From Acinetobacter tjernbergiae DSM 14971 = CIP 107465 (GTDB taxonomy: Bacteria > Pseudomonadota > Gammaproteobacteria > Pseudomonadales > Moraxellaceae), in NCBI RefSeq assembly GCF_000374425.1, contig NZ_KB894368.1, positions 33,505 through 97,504 on the forward strand: 64,000 nt of DNA. The letters run 5' to 3'. Position 1 is the first letter of the stretch. Every line of letters begins with the position of its first letter. Below, piece after piece: positions 55,946 to 64,000 of this stretch. A program made the position numbers and the translations under genes. A model generated the notes under the pieces. The model saw only the letters and a list, made by a program, of their open reading frames with translations, was not told the origin of the DNA and made no database searches.

Positions 55946-56781
55946 TGAAAACAATTGCGCAAAAAGTACAACAGTTTCGTTGGCAGCAATTAGATAAGTC
56001 GAGTGCGCTCATTCTCGCATTATTGATTTTATGGTTATGTTGGAAACTGGCTTCATTATTTTGGTGGGTAATTGCACCACCACAACCGATGCAATTTGAT
56101 CGTGTTGAGTTGGGCTCACAGCAAGCACAAGTTCCTAATATTAGTGCTTTTGCATTGTTCAATGAGCCTGCTGCAACAACAGCACAAGATAACATCAACT
56201 TAGAGTTACAAGGTGTGCTGTTAGGTTATCCAAGTTATTTATCTTCTGCTGTGATTAAACTGAATGATACGGCAGAACGCTATCGTGTTGGTGAAACAGT
56301 CGGTTCAACTTCTTACCAATTGGCTGAAGTATATTGGGATCATGTGATCTTGAAGCAGGGCAATGGTGCGACCAAAGAAGTCAAATTTAAGGGCTTGGAT
56401 AATGGTTTGTATCAACCGATTGCACCTGTACTGAATAGTAATAATACCCCCCCTCCAGCCGCGGCACCGGCTCAGAATTCATCACAATCTGCGTTAGGGC
56501 AAGCGATCCAGCAAATGCAGGATAACCGTGAACAGTATTTAAAAAATATGGGTGTGAGTGGTGGTGGTTCAGATGGTTATGAGATCTCAGATCGAACGCC
56601 AACGAATCTAAAAAATACCTTGGGTTTGCGGTCTGGTGATCGTATCCTATCGATCAACGGTCAGACAGTTGGGCAAGGACTGAGCGAAGTGCAATTATTA
56701 GAGCAAGTACGACGTGAAGGACATGCCAAAATAGAAATAAAACGTGGTGATCAAGTGATGACCATACAACAAAGTTTTTAG
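55945..56781 (+). CDS. gspC: Type II secretion system protein C
   Basis: A 278-residue inner-membrane protein. The N-terminal helix (SSALILALLILWLCWKLASLFW) precedes the HR domain (about 60-145; LELQGVLLGYPSYLSSAVI, ERYRVGETVGSTSYQLAEVYWDHVIL), a Pro/Ala/Asn linker, and a C-terminal PDZ domain (about 205-278; RSGDRILSINGQTVGQGLSEVQLLEQVR). GspC links the inner-membrane platform to the GspD secretin. Confidence 0.93.
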   Translation: MKTIAQKVQQFRWQQLDKSSALILALLILWLCWKLASLFWWVIAPPQPMQFDRVELGSQQAQVPNISAFALFNEPAATTAQDNINLELQGVLLGYPSYLSSAVIKLNDTAERYRVGETVGSTSYQLAEVYWDHVILKQGNGATKEVKFKGLDNGLYQPIAPVLNSNNTPPPAAAPAQNSSQSALGQAIQQMQDNREQYLKNMGVSGGGSDGYEISDRTPTNLKNTLGLRSGDRILSINGQTVGQGLSEVQLLEQVRREGHAKIEIKRGDQVMTIQQSF

Positions 56782-56822
56782 TGATAACACGTCATCACAT
56801 TAGTTAGGAATAAGTGCAGGTT

Positions 56823-59078
56823 ATGGCTTTTTTGAATCATCAACGTCCACTTTGGGCACTACTTGCTGCCGCACCTTTAGTTGCGAGCATCAGTACCAAT
56901 GTGCAAGCACAAACATGGAAGATTAATCTACGTGATGCGGATTTAACGGCATTTATTAATGAAGTTGCTGATATTACGGGGAAGAACTTTGCGGTTGATC
57001 CTCGTGTACGTGGTAATGTTACGGTTATTTCCAATAAGCCATTAAATAAAGATGAGGTTTATGACCTATTTTTAGGCGTGTTGAATGTGAATGGTGTGGT
57101 TGCACTTCCATCAGGTAATACGGTCAAGTTAGTTCCTGATAGCAATGCGAAAAATGCAGGGATTCCTTACGATGCACGTAGTCGTGCGGGTGGGGATCAA
57201 ATTGTGACCCGTGTGATTTGGTTGCAAAATACCAATCCAAATGACTTGATTCCCGCATTACGTCCATTGATGCCGCAATTTGCACATTTGGCGGCAGTCG
57301 CTGGAACCAATGCTTTAATTGTCTCAGATCGTGCGACCAATATTTATCAGCTTGAAAGTATTATTCGTAATTTGGATGGTACGGGACAAAATGATATTGA
57401 AGCGGTTAGTCTGCAATCGAGCCAAGCTGAGGAAGTGATTGGCTTGCTTGAGACCATGAGTGCGACAGGCGCATCCAAAGATTTTATTGGTTCGCGAGTT
57501 CGAATTATTGCAGATAATCGTACCAATCGTATTTTGATTAAGGGTGATCCTGATTCACGTAAACGCCTGCGTCAGATGATTGAGATGCTGGATGTTCCGT
57601 CAGCAGACCGTTTGGGAGGGTTAAAAGTATTTCGTTTGAAATATGCGAGTGCAAAGAATTTAGCTGAAATTTTACAAGGCTTGGTGACAGGGCAATCAGT
57701 TTCCTCATCATCAAATAATAATAGTGCTAGTAAATCAAATTCAGTCAATAATCTGGTTTCGAATAACCAAAATTCAGGTTCATCGACAGGGTCATCCTCA
57801 ATTTCTACATCGTCAATTAATCTCAATAATAACAGCAGTAATAGCCAAAATAGTGGTGTGACGAGCTTCAACAGCGCGGGTGTCAGCATTATTGCGGACA
57901 GCACTCAGAATGCTTTAGTGGTTAAAGCTGAACCTCAATTAATGCGTGAAATTGAAGCAGCAATTAAACAATTAGATACGCGTCGTCAGCAAGTCTTGAT
58001 TGAAGCGGCAATTATTGAGATTGTGGGCAGTGATGCTGATCAACTTGGTGTGCAATGGGCATTAGGTGATCTAAATAGTGGGGTTGGTTTAATTAACTTT
58101 TCGAATGTTGGTTCGAGTATATCTAAGCTCGCAGCAGGTTATTTAACTGGTGGGGCTGCTGGTGTGGGTTCTGCACTTGGAACAGGTTCATCTATTATTC
58201 TGGGTGAGTATAAAGAAGGGGCAAATGGCTCTCGTAAACTCTATGGCGCATTGATTCAAGCATTAAAAGAAAATAAAAAATCCAATCTATTGTCTACGCC
58301 GTCTATTGTGACGATGGACAATGAAGAAGCTTATATTGTGGTGGGTCAAAATGTTCCATTCGTAACAGGTTCAGTTGCAACCACCGGAAATAGTACGGTG
58401 AACCCTTACACCACGGTTGAGCGTAAAGATGTGGGTGTTACCCTGAAGGTCATTCCGCATATTGGCGAAGGCGGTTCTGTTCGTTTAGAAGTGGAACAGG
58501 AAGTCTCGAATGTTGAAAATAGCAAAGGTCAGGCAGCAGACTTAGTCACGAGTAAACGTGCCATTAAAACCTCGGTCTTAGCTGATCACGGTCAAACAGT
58601 CGTATTAGGTGGTTTGGTTACTGATCAAACGGATGTTAGTCGTCAAAGTTTACCTATTCTGGGAGATATCCCTTATCTAGGGCGTTTATTCCGTTCAGAT
58701 AGTCGTGGTAATGAAAAACGCAACTTACTTGTATTTATTCATCCAACCATTGTTGGTGATGCTGAGGATGTACAGCGTCTATCTCAGCAACGCTATAACC
58801 AATTGTATAGCTTGCAATTATCGATGGATAAAAATGGTAATTTCGCAAGGCTGCCAGAAAATGTTGCAGATATTTACAATCAACAACCTGTGCTAAGCAC
58901 CTCACCATATCAGAAAGTTCCAACGACAACGCAGAATGAAGCCATTGTTGTGACAACACCTGTTGCTGTGATTGAGCCGCAAGTGCAGAGAAAAACGGTA
59001 CAGCTTCCAGCAAAAGCAACCGAACGCAGTAAGAGCACGGTGACAACAACAACGATACGTCCTGCGTCTTCACAGTAG
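56823..59078 (+). CDS. gspD: Type II secretion system secretin GspD
   Basis: A protein of about 751 residues. The signal peptide ends near NVQAQ. The N0 domain (WKINLRDADLTAFINEVADITGKNFAVDPRVRGNVTV) and N1-N3 domains follow, with a 60-residue Ser/Asn-rich insert at about residues 295-355 in N3. The secretin core (VLIEAAIIEI ... SNLLSTPSIVTMDNEEAYIVVGQNVPFVTGS ... VGVTLKVIPHI) and a Thr/Pro-rich tail end it. It forms the outer-membrane exit channel. A GTG at 56814 is an alternative start. Confidence 0.95.
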   Translation: MAFLNHQRPLWALLAAAPLVASISTNVQAQTWKINLRDADLTAFINEVADITGKNFAVDPRVRGNVTVISNKPLNKDEVYDLFLGVLNVNGVVALPSGNTVKLVPDSNAKNAGIPYDARSRAGGDQIVTRVIWLQNTNPNDLIPALRPLMPQFAHLAAVAGTNALIVSDRATNIYQLESIIRNLDGTGQNDIEAVSLQSSQAEEVIGLLETMSATGASKDFIGSRVRIIADNRTNRILIKGDPDSRKRLRQMIEMLDVPSADRLGGLKVFRLKYASAKNLAEILQGLVTGQSVSSSSNNNSASKSNSVNNLVSNNQNSGSSTGSSSISTSSINLNNNSSNSQNSGVTSFNSAGVSIIADSTQNALVVKAEPQLMREIEAAIKQLDTRRQQVLIEAAIIEIVGSDADQLGVQWALGDLNSGVGLINFSNVGSSISKLAAGYLTGGAAGVGSALGTGSSIILGEYKEGANGSRKLYGALIQALKENKKSNLLSTPSIVTMDNEEAYIVVGQNVPFVTGSVATTGNSTVNPYTTVERKDVGVTLKVIPHIGEGGSVRLEVEQEVSNVENSKGQAADLVTSKRAIKTSVLADHGQTVVLGGLVTDQTDVSRQSLPILGDIPYLGRLFRSDSRGNEKRNLLVFIHPTIVGDAEDVQRLSQQRYNQLYSLQLSMDKNGNFARLPENVADIYNQQPVLSTSPYQKVPTTTQNEAIVVTTPVAVIEPQVQRKTVQLPAKATERSKSTVTTTTIRPASSQ

Positions 59079-59142
59079 ATGCACAGAAACGCTTATGTCA
59101 CAATGCTATGATTGAAAGAAATTATGATAAGGATAGGCATCT

Positions 59143-59754
59143 ATGACTTGGAAATTGCAAGCCATTACAGGTGAATTTACGGGGCAAGAGATTAGTATTG
59201 CGCATGATATGTTGGTGGGGCGGCATCAAGATGCAGATATTTTATTACAATCTGCGGATATTTCACGTCGTCATGCAGCTCTGTTGCTGAAAGAGCAGCA
59301 GCTATGGGTGCAGGATTTAAACTCGTCAAATGGTACATTTATCAATGATATGCGAGTTGAGCAAGAAACAGCATTGCATGATGGTGATATCTTGCAATTT
59401 GCAAGTTTTATGTTTTCGGTACTTGCCGCTCCAATTGAAAAAGAATTACCAGAAATTGAGCTCGAGCCTGTAAGCTCAAATACCCATGACATCGGTATGC
59501 CTAGTCTTGCTGATCGATCAATGGAAACTCCGATTAATCGAGATGGGATGCCACAGCAAGTCGGTATTCCTAAACCAGCACCCATTCCTGAAGGTGTGGA
59601 TGTTCAGGCTGAACAACAACAGCCGACCGCAATTGAAGAACCTGTTTCGCGTGTACAGCAAGAAATTGAACAACAGAAAAATGCTTCGGTTGGATTGATT
59701 TCAATTGTTGTGCTGATCATTTTAGCTGTGATTGCTTGGTTATTCTTTAAATAA
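59143..59754 (+). CDS. FHA-domain protein with C-terminal membrane anchor
   Basis: A 203-residue protein. The N-terminal forkhead-associated domain (about 1-95) has the phosphothreonine-binding pattern MLVGRHQDADILLQSADISRRHAALL and LNSSNGTFIND. A Pro/Glu-rich linker follows, then a single C-terminal helix (VGLISIVVLIILAVIAWLFF). It should present the FHA domain to the cytoplasm as a tail-anchored protein. No kinase gene adjoins it. It lies 64 bases after gspD and may share its transcript; a link to secretion is only positional. Confidence 0.85.
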   Translation: MTWKLQAITGEFTGQEISIAHDMLVGRHQDADILLQSADISRRHAALLLKEQQLWVQDLNSSNGTFINDMRVEQETALHDGDILQFASFMFSVLAAPIEKELPEIELEPVSSNTHDIGMPSLADRSMETPINRDGMPQQVGIPKPAPIPEGVDVQAEQQQPTAIEEPVSRVQQEIEQQKNASVGLISIVVLIILAVIAWLFFK

Positions 59755-59865
59755 TCGCTTTAAGCTTTTACAATCGAGGCATGCCTTGAGCTTTACTTCT
59801 CACTGTAATGAAAGCAGTGTTTAGGTTTTGCTTGGGCGTGCTTTTTTTATTTTTTGAGTAAAGAT

Positions 59866-60558
59866 ATGTCTGTTGCACATTTGCAAAATCGTAACCTGAT
59901 TTTATTTGATCTAGATGGAACACTTGTGGACTCAGCGGCTGATTTATATCGAGCGATGAATCTAAGTTTGGAAAAACTAGCACTGCCATTGGTAACTGAA
60001 GTTCAAATTAGGGCTTGGGTGGGTAAGGCTGCAGCAAAACTATGTGAAACGGTATTGGAACATTTGTTTGGGCAGGTGAATGCTCAGCAGCAAGAGCAAC
60101 TCCTCAATACATTTGTTGAAGTCTACGCTCAGGAACTCTGTGTAAATACCCAAGTTTATGAGGGGGTTTTATCCTTTTTGGACTATTGCCAAACCCATCA
60201 TATTACAATGGCCTGTGTCACCAATAAGCCTGAGCATTTAGCACAAGGCATTCTCGATATTTTACAACTGAGTCCATATTTTAAAATGGTGATTGGTGGT
60301 GATAGCTTGGCGGAACGCAAGCCGCATCCATTACCTTTACTACATTGTGTGCAACAGCAAAATACTACAGCATCACAAACCTTGATGATTGGTGATTCAA
60401 GTAATGATGTGGAAGCCGCAAGACGTGCAGGTATTGATTGTATTGTGGTCAGCTATGGCTATAATCATGGAGAAAGTATCTATGACTGTCAGCCGCAACA
60501 AGTGGTGGATAGTCTAGAAGAATTGATAGAAGATGATTTGGTAAGGAGACAAGCATGA
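59866..60558 (+). CDS. gph: Phosphoglycolate phosphatase (HAD family)
   Basis: A 230-residue HAD hydrolase. Motif I is LILFDLDGTLVDSAADL, followed by a helical cap; motif II Thr is in CVTNKPEHLA, the Lys in AERKPHPLPLL, and motif III in LMIGDSSNDVEAARRAGI. It removes phosphoglycolate from DNA repair. ATG 59866 is preferred to TTG 59854. The order gph-trpE is conserved with Pseudomonas. Its stop overlaps a small leader ORF. Confidence 0.9.
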   Translation: MSVAHLQNRNLILFDLDGTLVDSAADLYRAMNLSLEKLALPLVTEVQIRAWVGKAAAKLCETVLEHLFGQVNAQQQEQLLNTFVEVYAQELCVNTQVYEGVLSFLDYCQTHHITMACVTNKPEHLAQGILDILQLSPYFKMVIGGDSLAERKPHPLPLLHCVQQQNTTASQTLMIGDSSNDVEAARRAGIDCIVVSYGYNHGESIYDCQPQQVVDSLEELIEDDLVRRQA

Positions 60559-60590
60559 AGATGGTTATGGTTTTTCGATGGCGAGCTTGA
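60555..60590 (+). CDS. 11-codon leader ORF upstream of trpE
   Basis: ATG 60555 overlaps the gph stop (ATGA) and has a strong AAGGAG seven bases upstream. It encodes MKMVMVFRWRA then TGA, with one Trp codon at 60579-60581. Within it TATGGTTTTT (60566-60575) is the exact reverse complement of AAAAACCATA (60622-60631), which abuts the trpE ribosome site (AGAGAAG). This fits a leader peptide whose translation frees or masks trpE initiation. No terminator follows, so classical transcription attenuation is unlikely. Confidence 0.5.
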   Translation: MKMVMVFRWRA

Positions 60591-60641
60591 GACAGCACTA
60601 AAGAAAAAACGCACAGAAATTAAAAACCATAGAGAAGATTC

Positions 60642-62135
60642 ATGACGACCTTAGTACAATTTGAACAGTTGAAATCAGCAGGCTATAACACGATTCCTGT
60701 GTACCGCCAACGTTTAGCGGATACTGAAACGCCGTTATCTGTTTTTGCACGTTTTAAAGAACAAAAACAAGCTTATCTCTTTGAATCCGTTGAGGGTGGA
60801 GAGAATTGGGCACGCTACTCTATGATTGGGTTGGGTGAGTCGATCGTTTTTTCATGTAATGCTGGTGTACTGACCATTCAGCAGGCAGATGGAATGCTGA
60901 CACAGCAAGATTGTGCTGACCCATTCCAATACATTAGAGAATTCCAAAGCCAATTTAAAGTTCCAACACAAGCGGAATTGCCTGATTTACCAAATTTTAC
61001 AGGCGGATTGGTAGGTTATTTGGGTTATGACGCAGTTCGTTATATTGAACCAAAACTCAAAAACGTTCCAACAGCCGATCCTGTGAGCCTACCTGATCTT
61101 TGGTTGATGCTGTCACAAACCGTCATTGTATTTGATAATTTAAAAGACACGCTCTTTTTGATCCATCATGCAGATACGAGTCAGTCTGATGCTTATAACA
61201 TAGCACAGCGTAAGCTTGATCAGCTTGAACAGTTGCTAGCGGTATCAGTCAGTTTGCAGGCAAAGCCACATACTGCACCACATTTTGAGTCGATTACAGG
61301 AAAAGAAAAGTTTCTTGAGACCGTCGAGAAAGTGAAAGAGTACATTCGTGCGGGTGACGTGATGCAGGTTGTGCCAGGTCAGCGTATGGTGTCTGATTTT
61401 GATGGTGAGGCTTTGCAAGTCTACCGTGCTCTACGCCATTTAAATCCATCACCTTACTTATTTTTGGTGCAAGGGCAAACACTGACAGATCAGAAACCCT
61501 TTCATATCGTTGGCTCTTCACCAGAGATTTTATCGCGTTTGGAAAATGGTATTGCAACTGTGCGTCCTTTGGCGGGTACACGACCACGTGGAAAAACCAA
61601 AGAAGAAGATTTAGCTTTAGAGCAAGACCTGTTGTCAGATGAAAAGGAAATTGCTGAACATTTAATGCTGATTGATCTAGGGCGTAATGATGTTGGGCGA
61701 GTTTCTAAAATTGGCAAAGTACAAGTTACAGATCGTATGGTGATCGAGCGCTATTCACATGTTATGCATATTGTGTCGAATGTGCAGGGTGAGGTGCGTG
61801 ATGATGTGGATGCATTAGATGTTTTTAAAGCGACATTTCCAGCAGGAACGCTTTCAGGTGCGCCAAAAATTCGTGCGATGGAAATTATTGATGAGGTTGA
61901 ACCCGTAAAACGCGGAGTTTTTGGTGGTGCGGTTGGATATTTAGGCTGGCATGGCGAAATGGATATGTCGATAGCGATTCGTACTTGCGTGATTCGCGAT
62001 AAAAAGGTTTATGTTCAGGCTGGAGCAGGGCTAGTTGCGGACTCAAATCCTGAATCTGAGTGGAATGAAACCCAAATAAAAGCTCGCGCAGTGATCAAAG
62101 CGGTTGAATTATCATCAAACGGATTGATTTTATGA
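60642..62135 (+). CDS. trpE: Anthranilate synthase component I
   Basis: A 497-residue chorismate-binding enzyme. The N-terminal region holds the Trp feedback motif LLESxE-like YLFESVEGGENWARYS. The catalytic half includes GDVMQVVPGQRM, PLAGTRPRGKTKEED, EHLMLIDLGRNDVGRVS, FPAGTLSGAPKIRAMEII and VQAGAGLVADSNPESEWNET. With the glutamine amidotransferase TrpG (not in window) it makes anthranilate. Upstream leader ORF and inverted repeat suggest translational control. Confidence 0.96.
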   Translation: MTTLVQFEQLKSAGYNTIPVYRQRLADTETPLSVFARFKEQKQAYLFESVEGGENWARYSMIGLGESIVFSCNAGVLTIQQADGMLTQQDCADPFQYIREFQSQFKVPTQAELPDLPNFTGGLVGYLGYDAVRYIEPKLKNVPTADPVSLPDLWLMLSQTVIVFDNLKDTLFLIHHADTSQSDAYNIAQRKLDQLEQLLAVSVSLQAKPHTAPHFESITGKEKFLETVEKVKEYIRAGDVMQVVPGQRMVSDFDGEALQVYRALRHLNPSPYLFLVQGQTLTDQKPFHIVGSSPEILSRLENGIATVRPLAGTRPRGKTKEEDLALEQDLLSDEKEIAEHLMLIDLGRNDVGRVSKIGKVQVTDRMVIERYSHVMHIVSNVQGEVRDDVDALDVFKATFPAGTLSGAPKIRAMEIIDEVEPVKRGVFGGAVGYLGWHGEMDMSIAIRTCVIRDKKVYVQAGAGLVADSNPESEWNETQIKARAVIKAVELSSNGLIL

Positions 62136-62164
62136 GTTTTTAACAGTTTTTTTGAAAAAAGCAC

Positions 62165-62192
62165 TTGCATCAATTCAGAGTTTTGCTAAACT
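62165..62192 (+). promoter_or_regulatory. Promoter of the tRNA (and possibly tuf) operon
   Basis: -35 TTGCAT (62165-62170), 16-base spacer, -10 TAAACT (62187-62192) with an extended-10 TG, 42 bases before the first tRNA. Confidence 0.6.
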
Positions 62193-62233
62193 GCACACCG
62201 TTCCGATACGAAACGTACGAAACACTAAGAAAC

Positions 62234-62309
<76 letters not shown>

Positions 62310-62362
62310 TCTTAAGTGTGGTAATAAGTGAAGTAAAGAACAGCACTGTGTAAGTGTGATAT

Positions 62363-62446
62363 GGTGAGATTCCCGAGCGGCCAAAGGGGGCAGACTGTAA
62401 CTCTGCTACGAAAGTTTCGAAGGTTCGAATCCTTCTCTCACCACCA
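62363..62446 (+). tRNA. tRNA-Tyr (anticodon GTA)
   Basis: 84 bases, class II with a long variable arm and encoded CCA. Acceptor GGTGAGA / TCTCACC, anticodon loop CTGTAAC, T-loop GTTCGAATC. Confidence 0.97.
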
Positions 62447-62479
62447 TCTAACTTCGATTGAAGTGGTAAATACCAATAT

Positions 62480-62555
62480 GCGGGAGTAACTCAGTTGGTA
62501 GAGTGGCAGCCTTCCAAGCTGCATGTCGCGAGTTCGACCCTCGTCTCCCGCTCCA
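62480..62555 (+). tRNA. tRNA-Gly (anticodon TCC)
   Basis: 76 bases with encoded CCA. Acceptor GCGGGAG / CTCCCGC, anticodon loop CTTCCAA, T-loop GTTCGACCC. Confidence 0.97.
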
Positions 62556-62568
62556 AATCGAAGATGTC

Positions 62569-62643
<75 letters not shown>

Positions 62644-62682
62644 GATATAAAACTTGGTAGAATTTCTACAAAATTTTTAAAG

Positions 62683-62707
62683 AAGCAGGCTATTATAGTC
62701 TGCTTTT
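62683..62707 (+). terminator. Possible terminator/attenuator between the tRNAs and tuf
   Basis: Hairpin AAGCAGGC TATTATA GTCTGCTT (G-U pairs allowed) followed by only a short T-run. It may partly terminate tRNA transcripts before tuf. Confidence 0.45.
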
Positions 62708-62808
62708 CAAGTATTGGGTGTTTAGTTTTTTTAGGCGAATGTCGATAAAGAAAGTTTTTCAGGGTTGTTTTTCTCTAAACTGGTGTCGACGTAAATGAGG
62801 AAAATCAA

Positions 62809-63999
62809 ATGGCTAAGGCTAAGTTTGAACGTAATAAACCACACGTAAACGTGGGTACAATTGGTCACGTTGACCATGGTAAAACAACTTTAACTGCTGC
62901 GATTGCAACTATTTGTGCAAAAACTTACGGCGGTGAAGCGAAAGATTACTCACAAATCGACTCAGCTCCTGAAGAAAAAGCACGTGGTATTACAATTAAT
63001 ACTTCACACGTAGAATACGATTCTCCAATCCGTCACTACGCTCACGTAGACTGTCCTGGTCACGCCGATTATGTTAAAAACATGATTACTGGTGCTGCTC
63101 AGATGGATGGCGCGATCCTTGTATGTGCTGCGACTGATGGTCCAATGCCACAAACTCGTGAACACATCCTTCTTTCACGTCAGGTTGGTGTACCATTTAT
63201 TCTTGTATTCCTTAACAAGTGTGACCTTGTTGATGATGAAGAATTACTTGAATTAGTAGAAATGGAAGTTCGTGAACTTCTTTCTACTTATGACTTCCCT
63301 GGTGATGACACTCCAATCATCCGTGGTTCAGCGCTTCAAGCATTAAACGGTAATGACGGTCCTTACGGTGAAGCATCAGTTCTTGCACTTGTTGAAGCGC
63401 TTGATACTTATATTCCAGAACCAGAACGTGCAATCGACAAAGCATTCTTAATGCCAATCGAAGATGTATTCTCTATCTCTGGTCGTGGTACTGTAGTAAC
63501 AGGTCGTGTTGAATCTGGTATCGTTAAAGTTGGCGAATCAGTTGAAATCGTTGGTATCCGCGATACAGTTGTAACGACTGTAACTGGCGTAGAAATGTTC
63601 CGTAAACTTCTTGACGAAGGTCGTGCGGGCGAGAACTGTGGTGTTCTTCTTCGTGGTACTAAGCGTGAAGACGTACAACGTGGTCAAGTACTTGCTAAAC
63701 CAGGTACAATCAAGCCGCACACTAAATTCGATGCAGAAGTATATGTACTTTCTAAAGAAGAAGGTGGTCGTCATACTCCATTCCTTAACGGTTACCGTCC
63801 ACAGTTCTACTTCCGTACAACTGACGTAACTGGCGCAATCCAATTACAAGACGGCGTAGAAATGGTAATGCCAGGTGACAACGTTGAGATGTCAGTAGAA
63901 TTAATCCACCCGATCGCAATGGATCCAGGTCTACGTTTTGCAATCCGTGAAGGTGGTCGTACTGTAGGTGCCGGTGTTGTTGCGAAAGTAACTGTATAA
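62809..63999 (+). CDS. tuf: Elongation factor Tu
   Basis: A complete 396-residue EF-Tu ending at TAA just before the window edge. G motifs: [10 protein letters not shown] (G1), [12 protein letters not shown] (G2), [12 protein letters not shown] (G3), NKCDLVDD (G4). Domain 2 and 3 signatures include [14 protein letters not shown] and a C-terminal [15 protein letters not shown]. It delivers aminoacyl-tRNA to the ribosome. GAGGAAAATCAA precedes the ATG. Codon use (CGT, GGT, CTT, AAC) is strongly biased, as for a very highly expressed gene. Confidence 0.99.
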   Translation: MAKAKFERNKPHVNVGTIGHVDHGKTTLTAAIATICAKTYGGEAKDYSQIDSAPEEKARGITINTSHVEYDSPIRHYAHVDCPGHADYVKNMITGAAQMDGAILVCAATDGPMPQTREHILLSRQVGVPFILVFLNKCDLVDDEELLELVEMEVRELLSTYDFPGDDTPIIRGSALQALNGNDGPYGEASVLALVEALDTYIPEPERAIDKAFLMPIEDVFSISGRGTVVTGRVESGIVKVGESVEIVGIRDTVVTTVTGVEMFRKLLDEGRAGENCGVLLRGTKREDVQRGQVLAKPGTIKPHTKFDAEVYVLSKEEGGRHTPFLNGYRPQFYFRTTDVTGAIQLQDGVEMVMPGDNVEMSVELIHPIAMDPGLRFAIREGGRTVGAGVVAKVTV

Positions 64000-64000
64000 T

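Noticed and set aside
59755..59853. Terminator between the FHA gene and gph
   Set aside because: T-rich ending is present, but I could not find a convincing stable hairpin directly before it; the palindrome GGCATGCC is too short.
60555..60641. Classical trp transcription attenuator
   Set aside because: Only one Trp codon and no GC-rich hairpin with a T-run lies between the leader ORF and trpE; a translational mechanism fits better.

Overview
The window is a single chromosomal stretch of a low-GC gammaproteobacterium that I read as Acinetobacter. The reasons are the gene order ribD - adenine methylase - ribE, the order pepA-lptFG-gpmI-ctp-pilRS-gacA, the order argH-algZR-hemCDXY-hns-gspNCD-gph-trpE-tRNA-tuf, the Acinetobacter-type short H-NS, the 617-residue FeoB and the A/T-rich intergenic DNA. 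Almost all of it is core genome. There is no prophage, IS element, CRISPR array or resistance island, and comM, a known integration hotspot in the genus, is intact.

Layout. 1-9.1 kb: the end of ppa, an OprD-type porin, two tandem TorF-type outer-membrane porins, a gene broken by one in-frame stop, comM, ubiK and the nitrogen pair glnK-amtB. 9.2-14 kb: nrdR, ribD, an orphan DNA adenine methylase, a lone glpF, ribE. 14-22.3 kb: a coiled-coil protein, holC, pepA, the lipopolysaccharide exporters lptF/lptG, a SLOG/molybdenum-carrier-like gene, gpmI and a C-terminal processing protease. 22.3-29.2 kb: pilR/pilS, a GacA-type regulator, pbpG, two unrecognised proteins. 29.2-41 kb: thrC, hom, dsbC, xerD, feoAB plus a small Cys-rich partner, murD, ftsW, gluQRS, dksA. 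41-48 kb: cpdA, nudF, thiC with a TPP riboswitch, phoU, a decayed gene carrying a repeat insertion, yggX, argH. 48-64 kb: algZ/algR, hemCDXY, a thioesterase, hns, gspN/C/D, an FHA protein, gph, trpE, four tRNAs and tuf.

Most notable signals. (1) Both TorF porin genes have a 16-base sequence that fits the sigma-54 consensus at every constrained position, and the nearby glnK-amtB operon has a near match. This suggests a nitrogen-controlled outer- and inner-membrane uptake module. (2) Four copies of a palindromic intergenic repeat (36-120 bp, ends AATC...GATT) lie in the window. Three sit between co-transcribed gene pairs (hom/thrC, dksA/gluQRS, argH/yggX). The fourth sits inside a pseudogene, and removing exactly its 120 bp rejoins the local reading frame, so it behaves as a precise mobile insertion. 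(3) trpE is preceded by an 11-codon, translationally coupled leader ORF with a Trp codon and a 10-bp inverted repeat placed to mask the trpE ribosome binding site. (4) Long inverted repeats cover the murD start codon and the hemC leader. (5) An orphan rho-independent terminator suggests an unannotated small RNA near 46.1-46.2 kb.

Several start codons were reassigned from ribosome binding sites: the OprD-type porin, TorF-1, pepA, gacA, hom, ftsW, dksA, nudF, yggX, algZ, algR, hemD, hemX, hns, gspN, gspD and gph. All functional names rest on remembered family features read from the translated sequence, not on database searches.
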